Shown here one piece after another: positions 14,176 through 29,100 of a stretch of DNA of 64,000 nucleotides (the first letter of the stretch is position 1; every line of letters starts with the position of its first letter). Below the pieces are notes generated by a model. It made no database searches, was not told the DNA's origin, and saw only the letters and a program-made list of their open reading frames with translations. Both the position numbers and the translations under genes were made by a program. The stretch is from Heterobilharzia americana (Eukaryota > Platyhelminthes > Trematoda > Strigeidida > Schistosomatidae): assembly GCA_944470555.2 (NCBI GenBank), contig OX104129.1, forward strand, positions 84,652,820 through 84,716,819, in the 5' to 3' direction.

Positions 14176-17100
14176 CCTGGAGTGGAATCCTAAGGGGAAA
14201 CAACCAGTTAGGCGTCTGAGCCGAGAGTCACATGGAAGAGATCGTGTGAGGAAGAAATGAAAGGTTGTGGACAGTCATGGAGCCAGGTTGAAAAGACTTC
14301 ACAGAAGAGAGTGAAATGACGAAGTGCTACTGAATCCCTATATTCCAATAGGAGCCCAAGTTTTTAAACTCATATTCAAGATTAATTTAGTTTACTTCAT
14401 TGTAATGAACGTGGTATTTAAAAACAATACTTTTAATTCAAGTTTCAATAATTGAACATCAGAATGAATAATAACATAATTTCTGAATTTCTTAGAAAAC
14501 ATTGTTTAACAAGTTCTCGAACTACATATGGTTTACATAATTCAATCTCTGTTAATGGACCAGTAGGATACTCCAATATGACAATAAAAATGGAAGTTTA
14601 TGCGACAAAATATATATTTAACGAATCCACAGTTGATGTATTACAACTAAAAGGTACTATGTAATTGACTGAATGTGATATTACTAGCAGTCGCCATATA
14701 TCGGGATCGAGTAAGGCGAAGTAAATTCCTACAAGTAGGTAATAGATTTAACCGTCATATTGTCAAGCATACACGTTCTACACTATTATTATTATTAGTC
14801 CCTTGGGTTCCTAGTGGAACATAGGGCTTCAGTAGCACGTCTCCAGTGACCTCTGTTCTCCGAGATCTTTTGAACCTGGCTCCACGACAGCCCACAACAT
14901 CTCATTTCCTCCTCGCACCATCTCCTCCATGTCACCCTCACTAAGGACGCCCAACTCGTCGCTTCCTCTGGGGATTCCACTCGAATGTCTGGCCTGATGC
15001 GTGATGTCCCCAGTCGGCCTTCTCAGTGTATGCCCAGCCCAATCCGTCTCCACTTCCTCCCAGTGCATATTTATTCAGCGATAGCTTCTTGCTTGGTTCG
15101 TTCCCAGAGCTCCTTCTTGCTTATTCTCATTATTCTGGCCATCTGATCTTCAGTAGCGAGCCAGCGTAAGCAGTTGTTGATGAATGTCTGTAGTTTATTG
15201 GAAATCCCTTTCGTAACGCGCCAAGTCTCTCAGCCATACAGACGCACTGACTTGACTGACGTTAGTGTTGAAAATCCGGATCTTGTTCCACATGCTGAGT
15301 GCAGAAGATCACTACACTACACTATTACGTCATATTATTTTACTTTTTCCTTTTATTGGTTGATTAAGTCATAAAATCTGTCATTCATCTCTCTTCTTTT
15401 GTATGATATGCACTGATGTCTAAATGTGAAAGGTATACTTGATATCGATTTTATTATTGAAATGTACCAAATAACTTCTATTGAATATTGAAAGGTTACT
15501 CTGTATCAGTTTTCGTCTTCTGATACTATTGTGACTCAGTAAAACTTAAGGTTTCGAGGTAAACAGATATTTTCCGTGTATCCAAGTCCTGAGTTTTTAT
15601 TAGATCACTTCACAAAATATCTCAACAACAACAAAAAAAGCCATATTAAAGAAAAAAACACTTGAAATTTTGCTCAACTTACTGGAGTCACACTGTTTGC
15701 ATCTTTGTTTATAGCCTCAGATAGATAACTTAACAGAGATCGGGAAGAATTGATATTGATCCTGGAGGTTTTACATTTCTGATCCAATTGAGTTAAAAGT
15801 TCCCTTTCCAATGATGCAAGTGATAACCATAAATTTTCTGATTGTTTTTGTTCATTATTTTCTGTCTGTTGACTTAACAATTGATTAAATCGGTCTACGA
15901 TCTCTGTTAATTGGGGATATTTATCAGCAATATTATCATCTGAAATGACACACAGACACACACGGAGAGAGAGAAAAAGGTATACGGTTTACACTACCTA
16001 TCTTAGTACAGTAGAATAGATAGACAGAATCAACGTAGAAGTGGGCACTCCAGATAAGTAGTCTATATCTCGTCATACGGTTAACACATACAGTCAGGGA
16101 CTTCAATCACTGGTGTTACCTCTTAGTCTTATAACCATAGAGCATTAGTGGAAGTAATGTCTCCTAAAAATACTGAAGCCAACATCACTCAGTGTTACAA
16201 TCAATAAAGTTTGTCACTGATATATTCGATATTAATTCAGAAGTTAAACGACGTGAAAGTATGATGGTAAGTCATTTAGTAAGCTTGTTAACAGGAATTG
16301 AAAAGTTTATCAATAAAATTCGATCAGTACTCAAGACTATAATGTTTTCGAATTAAATTTTCTCTCTCAATAGATTCTTTCTAATTCCGAAAGTATGAGT
16401 TTCGCCACAAACAAGCGAAACGGTCATCCAGTGTTTACGTAAACTCTGATCTGATTGGTGGAATCTACAGATGAGTCTGTGTGGTGTTTAACTACGAAAT
16501 TTTTTCAGCAGTATAATATTCCGTTAGATATTTTCTTAGTCTATACTTAACTAAGCAGCACCTCAGGTTGGTGTACATCATGGACTGACATCAGGTGGAG
16601 GAACATTGGATAGCTGTTTCGTTTCACTAGTATGCGATTCTTCAGCAGGGCACATCCATGACACTCCCAGAGATAGAATCCAGGAACTTAAGGTCCCGCG
16701 CCCAGCACATTACCACTGAGCCACTTGGTCGAAATCCAATGGTCCATATTTCCTACTTCTATCAGTTCACGATATAGCACCACCTGCATCTAATGCTACT
16801 GAGTAACCGTCCTCTTGTTCGACATGGTTAGCAACAGTGGTCACCACTTCTCGTTGGGACTTCGGGAATCACCCCCCGAAGCTAGTCACCAATAAGCAAC
16901 AGAACAGTTCAATTTTGAGATTTGTGGGGGTTTGTTGATTTCAAATTGGCATTCATCATGCACTGACATCATTAGGAGGGATATTGGATCTACGGCTCAT
17001 TGAAGACTTCCGAAATTCTAATAAGAAGTTGCGACCAGTGTAGTTAACAATGTCGAACAAGAGGACAGTTGCTCAATAACATTAGATGAAGGTGGCGCTA

Positions 17101-20100
17101 TATCGTGAACTGACGGGAATAGGAAATATGGACCATCGGATTTCTACCAAGCGGCTCGATGGTAACGTGCTGAGCCCGGGACCTTAAGTTTCTGGGTTCG
17201 ATCCCTGGAGGTGTTATGGATGTGTTCTGCTGAGGAGTCCTATACTAGTGGGACGAAACAGCTATACAATGCTTCCAGGTTTCCAATGTTCCTCCAACTG
17301 GTATCAGTCCATGATGAATATCAACCTGATGTCAATAAATCCCCACTAACCTCAAAATTGTATTAATCAGTATCTACTAGATAACACACACACGCAGAGT
17401 GAAGTCAAGTTTATCGTAACATAATGGTCATCATAGCTCTCACCATCAATATCAGGTGCAGTTTCACACAATTTATCCTCTTCATTATCTGAATTCATGG
17501 TTAAATCAATAAAGTCTAATGATGATGATGATGTTGCTGCTGGTGGTGTTGACGATGATGCCAATACACTGTTTGCCTTCTGAGTAGAAGATAAAACTCG
17601 AGTTAACAGTTTATTGATATCCATTGATTCTGTGTTGAAGATTAAAATTAGTAGATGTACAAGTGTACGAAAAGGCTAAAAGAGTGGAAAACAGAAGAAG
17701 ATTAATGTTAGAGTAAAACGTAGGCACTATGTTAGAATGCAATTCCATATTAGATTGTTTATTGAATACAGCATACAGTATTACTTACTGCATGACGTTT
17801 TAAATCGTCTGTAGTGTTGCCTTAAAAAGAAGATACATCGGAAATTTTACGTGGAATTCTTAACAATGCTGGGATTAGGATGACATTTAAACCCACAGAC
17901 AAGCTCGAGGAAGCTAAACGATTTAGTATAGTCAATTAGTCAACAAGGAACTCTGGTAACTAACCAACCAAGAACCTATCGCTCAACAAATATGCAGAAG
18001 GAAGTGGAGATGGATTGGGTATGCACTGAGAAGACCATTCAGGGACATCACACGCCAGGTCAGGTACTCGAGTGAAACCCAGATGGGAAACGACAAGTTG
18101 AGCATCCGAAGTGGGGGTGACATGGAGAAGATCGTGTGAGGAAGAAATGAGAGGTTTTGGGCTGTCGTGCAGTCAGGTTCAAAAGATTGCAGAGAACAGA
18201 GTGCACTGGAGACGTGCTACTGAAGCCCTATGCTCCACTAGGAACCCAAAGGACAAATAATGATTATAATAATCAAATACCATGTAACCATGGTAAGGTC
18301 AAGTATATAGGTCAAAGCATCTGATGTGAATCAATCAGATTAGTGGAGCATAAAAATTTAGCACAACATACAACGGTAGACCCTACTAAGATAAGTAATT
18401 CTGAGAAAAACTCAGCTATAGCTCTGCATGCACTGACCCATAATAACACTATATGGTGGGTGAGAGATACGGTGACAAGTTTAAAACTCAATCAATCTAG
18501 CTGGATGGAGGGAGAGGACGACCATTGAATCAACACCTAACACAAGTGACGGGAATGACTCGTCACGTATTGTAGATATCTGGAAATGTTTACTACCTTT
18601 AAGAAAAAAGAACGAAGAACCGTTACACTATATAAAGAAAATTTGAGAATCGTTATGATTATTTTTCATATGGGCATGAGAAATGTTCAGAATGTTATTC
18701 AATTAATAATACTATATCACTGTGTGCTAGCTATATCAAATAAACAATCTGCCGACTATCTATTAAGACATGAATCAAGTGAATACTATGAACAATCTTA
18801 CCCCTGTAGCGGCAATTCGCTGCATAAACTGACCAAATACCAGTAATGAGTCTAAATGACCTTCAGGCCAAACTAAATTTTTCTCATCTGCCCAATTTTG
18901 CAGTTCAATGTGCAGTTTTGTAGCACAATTGGCCAGTTGTTTTAAAACAATAATAGGTTTTCTTGATCTATGCAACTCTAAGACAAAGACGAGAATGGAA
19001 ACAAAACAAAAAAAAAAGATCAAGAAAAGCAGTGAAAATACTTTCAAGTTAAACTGAAACCAGTTTTTAATTACTGAAATGACAGGAACCTAGGCAAAAA
19101 GAGTAGTAAAGCAAGAAATTCAACACAGAAAAATATATGAAATCATGAGATCCTAGAGTACACATATGAACTGAGAACTGAGAGCACTGATTGTTGAACG
19201 GTACCCCAAAAAAGCCTAAGCAACTATCCACCAGCCTCTGGTTCTATAGCCAGGCTAGAAAGCACAGTAAAAAATTATTTTTAAACTAATCAGTCATTAG
19301 AAAAACATGTTAATATATGAAGGATTGTCTCAGAATCGAAATTAATGTCTATCGCATCGTATAATGTTAATTGAAGTAGCTGCAGACCGGAAAAATGTTA
19401 GACGAGTCCAGACAAAAACATAAGTCCATGAAATTTTTCACTTTTGGAGTCCGTGCGATAAAGAGAATCGGTGGTTGGGAACTCTAAGTGATATGGCTTA
19501 GAACCGCTTTCAGTGGCGCAGATATATACACAAATTATCTTCACGTTAATCATCACACTGAATCCTCTTTGCCTTATTTTTTTAAGACACCTATGATAAA
19601 AGAAATGTAATCACTTCATATACCCTACTTTGAAACGGTATGTCTCGCAGCCGTATAATAGAACAGAACGAACTGCAGCACAGTATACCCCTCCTTTAAT
19701 ATGTAGTCGCATATCTTGTTGGTCGGCACTACAGATAACACAACTTAGTGAACCCCTAACTGAACTCCTGTACGCGGGATCCAAGTTGAGATTTCATAAG
19801 CAACCAGCCAGTTCGGGTTGATGCAACCCCCTAAGTAATTAAAGTGGTTAACACATCCCACCACTTCACTCCCTAGCACAAAACTAGGATTATTTGCAGG
19901 CCAGTCCTTGAGCAACACCTTATATTTCACAGGTGCAAACTCCAAGCTAAACATACTCGGATTACTGCTCAGTGCGTTCAGAATGTCCTGTATTTTATCA
20001 GCGTCCTCACCAAGCAGGAAAATATCGTCTACATACTCCAAATCAGCTGGATAACCTCCAGGGAGTAGATCAACGCCTATGAAGTCAGACGTACCTAAGG

Positions 20101-23100
20101 TTATGTCCGTTAGTACACCTATAAAGAATTTAGAAGACTGATTGGGCGAAGAAATATATTCCTTTTCAATTAGGTCTTCATCTTGGGCTCTACACTAATA
20201 CATAGTTTTACAATTTAATCAAATTACCAATCAAGTGGTGATGTTTCGAAGACAATGATGTAAATAATCAATAGAGTTACTAAAATTGGAAGTATGAAAC
20301 AATAAGCAATTATGTAATAATAACAGACTAAATGAATATTGATAGAAACAAGAAGGGGAAGAGGTGTACAAAGTAAACCTACAAGTTACATCATGTTGAC
20401 AGCCACGGTAATGAAAGCAGTCGAACACACTTCTTTTGGATACAAAGGCTAGGTTTGTGAAGGTGGATTGCAATCGCCTCTGTTATGTGAAGTAACCGAG
20501 TGCGTAATCCATGAGGTAAATTATTTGGAATCTGATGGATGATTTTGAAGATTTTCTAGTAACCACTTGATGTCCTGTGTCAACTAAGTGTGCAAGTATG
20601 GAGCTCTTCATAGTTCTAATTTGTCTCTTGTTCAACCATGATGGGTGGTGCTCAGAAATTCGACGATGGAACCGCCTCATTGTACGCCCAATGTAACTAG
20701 CTCCATAGGAGCAGCTGAATTGATAAATGCACATAGAAGTGGCAGAATCAGGCAGTTTGTCCCTATATCTTGCACCTAGAATCGGGCGGTTGAAGGCGGG
20801 ATATAATGTAGCGGCTGGGAATGCTTTATGCAAGACTCTTTTTATGCGTTGTGTGATGATCTCACTGGCAATGTCATTCTTAAATTCCAGCTTCAAGAAG
20901 ATTTGCTTCTTAGGAACGGTTGGCATTGTTGTCTTAACCCTCGTAATATTCATGAGCTTAGTTACAAACTTGTCTGGGTAGCCATTCCTACTAAGCAGAT
21001 CACGGATGGTGGCGCACTTTTCCTTTATAGCATCCTCTGAGCAAATAGCTGAGGCACGGTATGCTAAGCATTTCACTAGATTCCTTTTGTGTTGGAGGGG
21101 TATAGCACTAAAGAAGTATATTGACCTGTTGATGTTGGCTTTCTATAAACACTTCGCTTCAGGGTTTCATCTGACCTTCTTACTAACAGAACATCAAGAA
21201 ATGGGATAGTCATTTTCCTCCTCTTCCATTGTGAAGTTAATTGCCGGGTGAACACTGCTGAACTTCATCAGAACAGCATTCTTATCAGTTTCACTTTTGA
21301 GAAATAAAAAGAATTTGAACAGGAACGGTGACAGCGAGCATCTATGGTGGACACCACGAGTTGTTTTCACTTCAACTCAGATGAAAACTATCAATAACCG
21401 CTTAATGGCCTGTGTTAATTTGGATAAATAGCTTTGATTAGCGTTACATACTAGTTCGATACTTTTCCACAGTCAGGCTGTCAGGAATGAGAGTCAAAAT
21501 CCACTTACGGGTCAAGAAACATGATAAGTGTAGGTCACCAGTAAGCATGTCTTTGTTCCAGAACCTGTGGAAGAGTAAACACCTGATCGATGCACCCTCA
21601 ACCAGGTCTGAAAGCTGCCTGGTGTTTTCGAGGTTGCTGTTCACAGGTTCCTGTAAATGTCCGTTAACTATGAACACAGCACCCCGGACAAGATGTTAAT
21701 CAAACTGATGATCATATGGTTGTCACAAGAAGACTTCTCTCCATTCTTATTGACTGGAATGACCAGTGAAGTAGACCAGTCGGCTGACAGCACTACCTCT
21801 GATTCCCATACACTACCTAGTACCTCCGTTACTCTACTTAGTAATTCGCCACTCCGTCCCTTAAAATGCCTGGTGGAAAACTATTAATTCGGATTGCGTT
21901 GCAACGTTTCAGGTTCCATACAGCCTTCTCAACTTCAGAGAGTTGGAGGACCAACATATACGTCCCATTTGAGTTCGAACTGGATCCCGGTAAGCAGAAG
22001 CGTTGCTGTGGGCAAGCTGAACTCCGCTACACAGTGCTCCAACTTTACAGCCGTTCGTTTTGACAGATTATTAGCGTCCCCTTCTTTTGGTGACTGTTTT
22101 ACTCACTATATTTTTCTTCGTCGCAGTATGCTTAACAAGCCTTAACAATTGCAGCGTATTACTTAATAACCTGGTGCCTTCATCTCTCTTGCTCTCACCA
22201 CCTACCATTGCTCCCAATCATTGCTACCTCGTGATAAATTTACATTTGAGTTGCTTTCGCTCCTCATTATGATCACAGTCAGCTGGAATGAATCTTCTCG
22301 CATCAGTTAGTTAGTGTGAGGTTTGTCAATCTATGGTTACCAACAGTTTTTAATTGTTTCTGCAGCAGACTGAATATGACGCCAGGTTTCCTCAGGATCA
22401 ACAATGATGTCACGTTCAGATAAGGGCTTAGCTACCTCCTCCCTAAATACTTACCTAGCGTCCTTACCTTCCAATCCAGCATAAAGAGGCTTTACCATCA
22501 GCTATTTTCTACGACCAGTAAGGCGGAGATATACATATGTCCATAATGACGTGCGATAGGAATCCAAACAGGGAGTCCAGAAAGAAAGGCAATACTCCAC
22601 CGATCCTTTCCAACGGTGGCTTATAACAATACGATCTATTTGTGACCATCGCTGGTTTCATGTCGGGGGATGACGTGTGAGACAGTGTCACTTCTTATGC
22701 TTGAAGATAGTGCAGGTCAGAAACAAGTGAGTCAGAACAAAATTGCAACAGACAATCACCATCATCGGTTTGTTAACATGGGATCCCATAAATGTCTCCA
22801 AGATGCCTTGTCGATTGGCTCAGTTTTCCTACTTGAGCGCTAACGTCATCTGCTGTTATGATTGGATCTAAACATTGCATTTTGTAGCAAAACTGACAGC
22901 TTCCCATAGAATCCATCCTTTGCATCATCCGAACTCGTCAGTGAGCTCATAGGCATACGACCCGGCCATTTACACGATCCTCCATAGTTCTTACAGATCC
23001 ATTCAGTTAACCAGCACACAGGTGGCTACTGAGGTATCCAGTCATGAAGTCCACTTTCTGCTCCGCACTCACTACTATGCCTACAGCAGCAAGTCCACAA

Positions 23101-26100
23101 AAGCTAGTCGATGAATCTATGGACATACATAAATTGAATTTTGAAGGTTATACGAAATGGTCAGGTGATTTCAAGTAACTAAACCCGGGTCTTGTGTACG
23201 TGTCTCAGAAACGCAGCATACAACCATGGCTCAAAATTCCAGAGTTCTAGTGGCCAATGCTTGTTATCCGATTTGGTATAGGGTTCAGACGTATAAAGCC
23301 GGAATGTGATACCAACAGTGGGGTATTAGAAGACTAGGAGTAGCATCTTGCCGGATCGGATCGTTGCAGTGGTCGGAGAGTGAGAAGTTGGCGACGTAAA
23401 AGATTCAGCACAGGTTTCAGGAAGTCAAGTCAAGTCAGGAAACACAGATAAGGAGAGTAGGTTGTTGTTGGCTTGGTATCGCATACTACTTGAAGCGTGA
23501 TGGTGGTTGGTACTTCCCACCATGTGGAAGTCGTTTCTGTGAGGTACCTGACGGAGTAAAAGAAATAACTCTGCGTAACCGCAGAACCTATCGGACATCT
23601 GTTTGTAACCTTTCTCACACAGATTTAGTTGGATTATTGCTTTTAGATCTAATTTTCCTGACGCCGCATAGAAAAAAACCCATATCTCCATTACCACAAT
23701 ACCCCAGGATAATGAGTGTGCTATTTTTAGAACCTTTTCCAATCCACCCTTCCTATAGGAAAAGATAGCATCAGCATGGTACTGCTAATCATCCGCAAGA
23801 AACACCTTACTGCTATTACACCCCCCCCCATTCAGTCGTCAATACGTCTTCGCGCTCAGACCCATCAATGTTTTGAGTAGAGAAATAGTTTCAGATCAGG
23901 AAGGAAAACTCCTAAACAAAAATAGGGTGCAACACTACCAAACAATGTTTTCACCATTGCCATAATCCTTCTGTGCATTTGCATATTTTTAAATCATTTT
24001 GTCCTCCCTATGAATCCATGGGTATCTTTGAAAGGTAAAGGCAAGGCTGAAGTCTTGCAAATCTGTGCTTCATATGACTGCGGCTAGTTGTTCTAAGCAG
24101 TTAACTTGCAACCAGTGCCGTGAGTTTGAATCCCGCTCTGCCTACCAAGGTCCAGTCAACCGAGCAGTATCATTAGCACTTACATAACCGGTATCATGTC
24201 ACCTAGTGCATTAAAATGAAAATGGTTGCCAAGGTAGTCCTACTTAGTTCAGTCTGTGCAGCATAGTTTCGTGCTGTATGACCAAGGGTCAATTGAAATA
24301 ATCAAAGACAATAAAATACCAACAGATAGTTACGAAACAATAACAATTTACGGAACTTACTCATAGCACGGTCGCTTAACAGAGAAGAGGCGAATTTTTC
24401 ATATATTTGACGTATATCATTATCTAATTGTTCTTGAGCCAATCTAGAGGCCTTGTTAAGATTTTCAGGACGCAGACCGTTGATAATTTCCTACAAAAGG
24501 TGGAATTGAAGAGAAATTACACTTTTTTAGATAATTAATGCAATGTGTGACTTACTAAGTTTACTGACTTCAATAATGATAAGCATTCGTTGCACACATT
24601 ATCATAAATGCTATGCACATACATATTTTACTGAAATACAATACGACGGTAGAATATTCATATCATTTCTGCTGGTTAAACTTAAAAAAGCGGTTTATTT
24701 TTAAACTAAGTAGGGTTAGTTGCACCTAAAGTTCACTAATTGAAAGTCAGATGGATAAACCAGTTAATGGCACTATTGCAAGTTGGTCAGTTACTCTGTT
24801 TGAAATATGAATGTTTAGTGCAATGATTTCAGCAGGCAGGAGAATGTATCAGTCATCTGAGAGCTGAATATGAGATATATAATCATTTGAACAGTAGTAC
24901 AAAGTATGTATTTTGTAGCTAATGAAACGACAAACTATAAACATAAACTTTCAGATACTTAGGTCTCACAACAAATACAATCTTTTCAAATGTTACTACA
25001 TGATATTACTTAATTTCCACTGTAATTATGCAGATGATCCTAGAAAATCTAACAGCGTTCGTACACTATTTGCAGGTAAAATGACAACTCAATTACATTT
25101 CCAAATCTTCTAATGACTTCATACGACTGTTGACAACATTTTCTCAATTTCTGTCTTTCAACTTGAAAATTTACACCTCAGTGTGCTGATGTGAGTTATG
25201 GTAACTTAGACCGTCAGGCAGTAGCACTAGATACCACGTTATTACTGACTTGTCTTGAAAATATCATCCAGCATTGAAAAAGATTGTCGGCTGAAGTTAG
25301 CATATATTCTTAGTATGACTAGGAGGAATAAATTATGCTTGAAATATCATCTTGTAAAAGACACTATATCACTCTATCCTATATCAAAGATTATTATTAT
25401 GATTCAAAAGATGGATGAAAAGTTGCAATACCATTACAATGCATCATCATCATCATCATTATCAACATAGGACCAGGCATTACTGCGTAACGGTCAGAGT
25501 TGCCACACCTCATATCAGCACATCAAGTAAAAAGGTAGTGAGGTGAAGGATGAAGATAAGTGAATGCAGTCAAAAGAAATATAAAGTACGAAAAGAAAAG
25601 AAAGAGGAGTGACAAAATAGTGAGATTCGGTATAGCGTTGTTAAGATGAGGATAATGTGTGTGGGCATACATCTGCGACACTGACATCGGTTCTCAGCCA
25701 TGTGATCACCTAGAGTCAGTGTCCAACCACTGATTCCTCTTGTCCCGTGGACCCCAACCACCTAGTCTGCATCGCTCTACATGGCTTAAACCAACAGTCA
25801 GAGACTTCATACATTGGTGCCATGTTTTAGTCTGGCCACCTCGAGCCTTTTCCCAGCCTGGACCTACTTTGGCCAACATTGTGTGATGAGGCAATCGGTG
25901 ACTAGGCATACGTAGTACGTGTCCCAACCGACCGATAGCTGCTACCTTGACGTGGTGGTCGGGCTTGCATATCACAATGACCCAACGAGCTATGCTGGTG
26001 GAACTCTTGTTCCCTCGAGGTCCTACCATACCAGAAAGGTCTGTTGGATAGTGGTTAGACGAAAAGCAGTTACCGTTATAGTGTAAATTGCTACACTATG

Positions 26101-29100
26101 ATGGGGGTCTGAGGGCGAAGTCGTACTGCTGCTAGCTGGATTACAATGCATAGGTGCGAATGAATTATAATTACCAATAAGTCACTCAAACAATCATATT
26201 GTTTCAAGCATTAGTCGAAAATTTGGCTTACTTGTGCAATATGAGTGAATCCCTTAATTCTTATACCATACTTGGCAAGTTGGTCTAATGTATCAGATTG
26301 ACTATTTAAATTTGCAACTCTGACATTGTCCAAAATTGCTAACATATGCTGAGTGAATACTGATTCCCACCATGTATAAACTGATCCACGACTAACCGTT
26401 GTAGGCAGACGATAACGATTTTTGCAAATGCATTCTTTCAATTCATTCAAAATATCCTCTGTACACATTTTTAATACTTGATTTGTACTTCCCAATGTGA
26501 AGCATGTGATTACACGTGGATTGAATTCACTGGTTTGTAATATTTCTAATGCAGCTGGTAATCTTATAATCGGACCAAGTAGTTGATATTCATTTGGTGA
26601 TGCCATCTATTGAATTAAAATCAACAAGAAGATACTATCAAAAGAAGCATTAAAAATGATTTCGAAGCATGTAGGTAGTGGATACAATCCTACTAAATTG
26701 TGTAAAAAAACTTTATGTATGTTAGCATGAATTATAATTATAAAACAAGTTGCAGAGAGTGTCACGAATCTGTTATGATTTCTTACATTATTTTACTTAT
26801 TACAGTCAACCTACAACAAAAAAAGAAAGCCAAAGCAGAAGCTTTTATAAACTGTGTTTATACCTTTTATGTTATTTAATCGACGAATACATACCCAGTA
26901 CCATCTTGCATAGACCTTCACAGCATTATTTACCCTTACGGTAGATTGTAATTTAGACGTATCAAAGAAACTGAGGTGACAAGATCAGTGGTCAGTGAAA
27001 CTAACGAAGAAAGATGAGTTTGAGATCCACTCACATGAGAGACAACTGGGAAAATGGGTGGAACACTTGAAGAAATAGTTCAACTGGTCTCTATCTACTA
27101 TCTCGTTGCCAACTGTCTGGTCGGAACTCGAATGAAACATTGAGATAGGGCCTTCAACACTTGTGAAAGTCGAGAAAGCTGTAAGTAACATGCAACGAAG
27201 AAGAGCATTAGGACTAGATGGTATGACACCGGAGAGATTTAAGGAAGGCGGTAGGGAATTGTTGGTCAAATTAAATTATGTTAGCTGGTGTTTCAGAGTC
27301 ACATATGATTTCCTCTGACTCGTTACAATCATTGATTTTCCCAGCTTTTAAAGAAAGGTGAGAATTCCTCTTGTGACTTCCAGACGAGTCAGATGGCGTA
27401 TAAGCAGGGCTCGCGAACCACAAACCTGGGAAAAAAAAGGTAGGTTCCAGATATTGTTACTTCTGTACCGATCAGATGTTCACACTCCACCACGTTCTGG
27501 AACACATACTTACCAACGCCCGACACTGGCTGCATTCCTCGACTTGAAGGCAGCATTCGACTACGTGGATCGATAGGTCTTATGACAGTATCCCTGGAAG
27601 GAATGCTGCATAAGCCCATCGCCTTGTTGAAGGGTGCACGGGTGGGCAATTTAGAACCTATGGTCAGTTATGACGTGAGTTGTGTACGTAGAGTGGTGTC
27701 CATCAACGATTTTCGCCCACATCATTCTTATTCAACTTTATTCCAGATGTACTCATACACGTCTCCATGTCGTAATCTGACATCAAAGCAGGATTCTTCG
27801 TACATCTGGAGTTCGCCGATAACATAGTCATCGTAAAAATGCACTTTGAAAGTACGAGGAATCTTCTGGATATCTTGAGTAACAATTTGAGAACGTCTGA
27901 GAAGTATTCCACACCACCGAAATGTAAATTGTTGCTTCATGACTGATGTTCGCTGGTGCCCTATTTAATAGTAGGGAGTGTAACGGTTGGGTGCGCTGAA
28001 CAATTCACTTATCTCGAAAGTCACAGCACAGCTGGTGGGTAACTGACCGACAAAATCTCTGCACGGATACAAAAGACTCGGTTGGCTTTTAACAAATCCC
28101 GTATTTATGAGGCCACTATGATTATCTATTAAAGATCGGATTTTATGTAATGCAGTTTGCTTTGCTCTACTATATGGATGTGAAAAATAGTGATTAAAGG
28201 TGAATATTAAGACTCAGGTGTTCGACAAGTGTCGCCTTTGTACTAAAGGATGTATCGAAATGTCACTCGATCAATAACGTTCAGTTAAAAGTAGTTTCAG
28301 AGGAGGAAGGATAGTTAGTTAATGAGGTGAACTTTCATCGACCCAGGAGGCTGGAACATGGATTGCGCGTGCCTAATCACCATCTGGCTTGTCGCACAAT
28401 GTTGGCTGAGTTAGGCTTAGGCTGTGAAAATGTCTACGGTGGCCAGACTAAAACATGGCATCAAGGCATGCAGTCTTTAAGTGCTGATCTCAACCGTGTA
28501 CGGAAGTGTGGACTTTTCAGTTGGGGTACGTGTCACAAAACAAACTGGTGGTTGGAGAATCTAGATAACAGGCAAGAATCGATCTCAGTGGTGCAGTTGC
28601 ACCTCCATATCATATTCATCCTAATCATATAAAATTCTATATCGTTTCATCCCTTCTTCCCATCCTTATACTAGTTTCTCCTGCTTTTAGTGACTTCATT
28701 TCCTGTTCATCGATGTTTATCTTCAAGTCTCCTACCTTGATTTGTTGATGTGAAGTAGGGTAACTTGGGCAGTTACTCAGTGATGACAGATATCACGCTG
28801 ATATTGACTGCAACAACATGATGAGTAAAGTTATAGACTCAGCGAGCAGAATAAGAAAAGTTGACTAAGGACACTTGACAAGCTGAATCAACATCCAATG
28901 TAAGATGTGGTCTGGTAGTTAGGACGCCATGCTATCTATTAAGAGCCACAACCTTTACCATATCCACTGTGGTTCGCGACGACAGATAGCGTTACCAGTC
29001 TTCGTAGCTTGAGTAGGTGTTCCGCGTACTTGTCTAAGACTGCTGGCCTTGCTGACTACTCAGCCACAACACTAATGGTTCGGTTTGGTGCATCCACTCA

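Noticed and set aside
17194..17205. Possible tRNA gene from the perfect B box
   Set aside because: No cloverleaf with acceptor and anticodon stems can be drawn; it is the head of a SINE.
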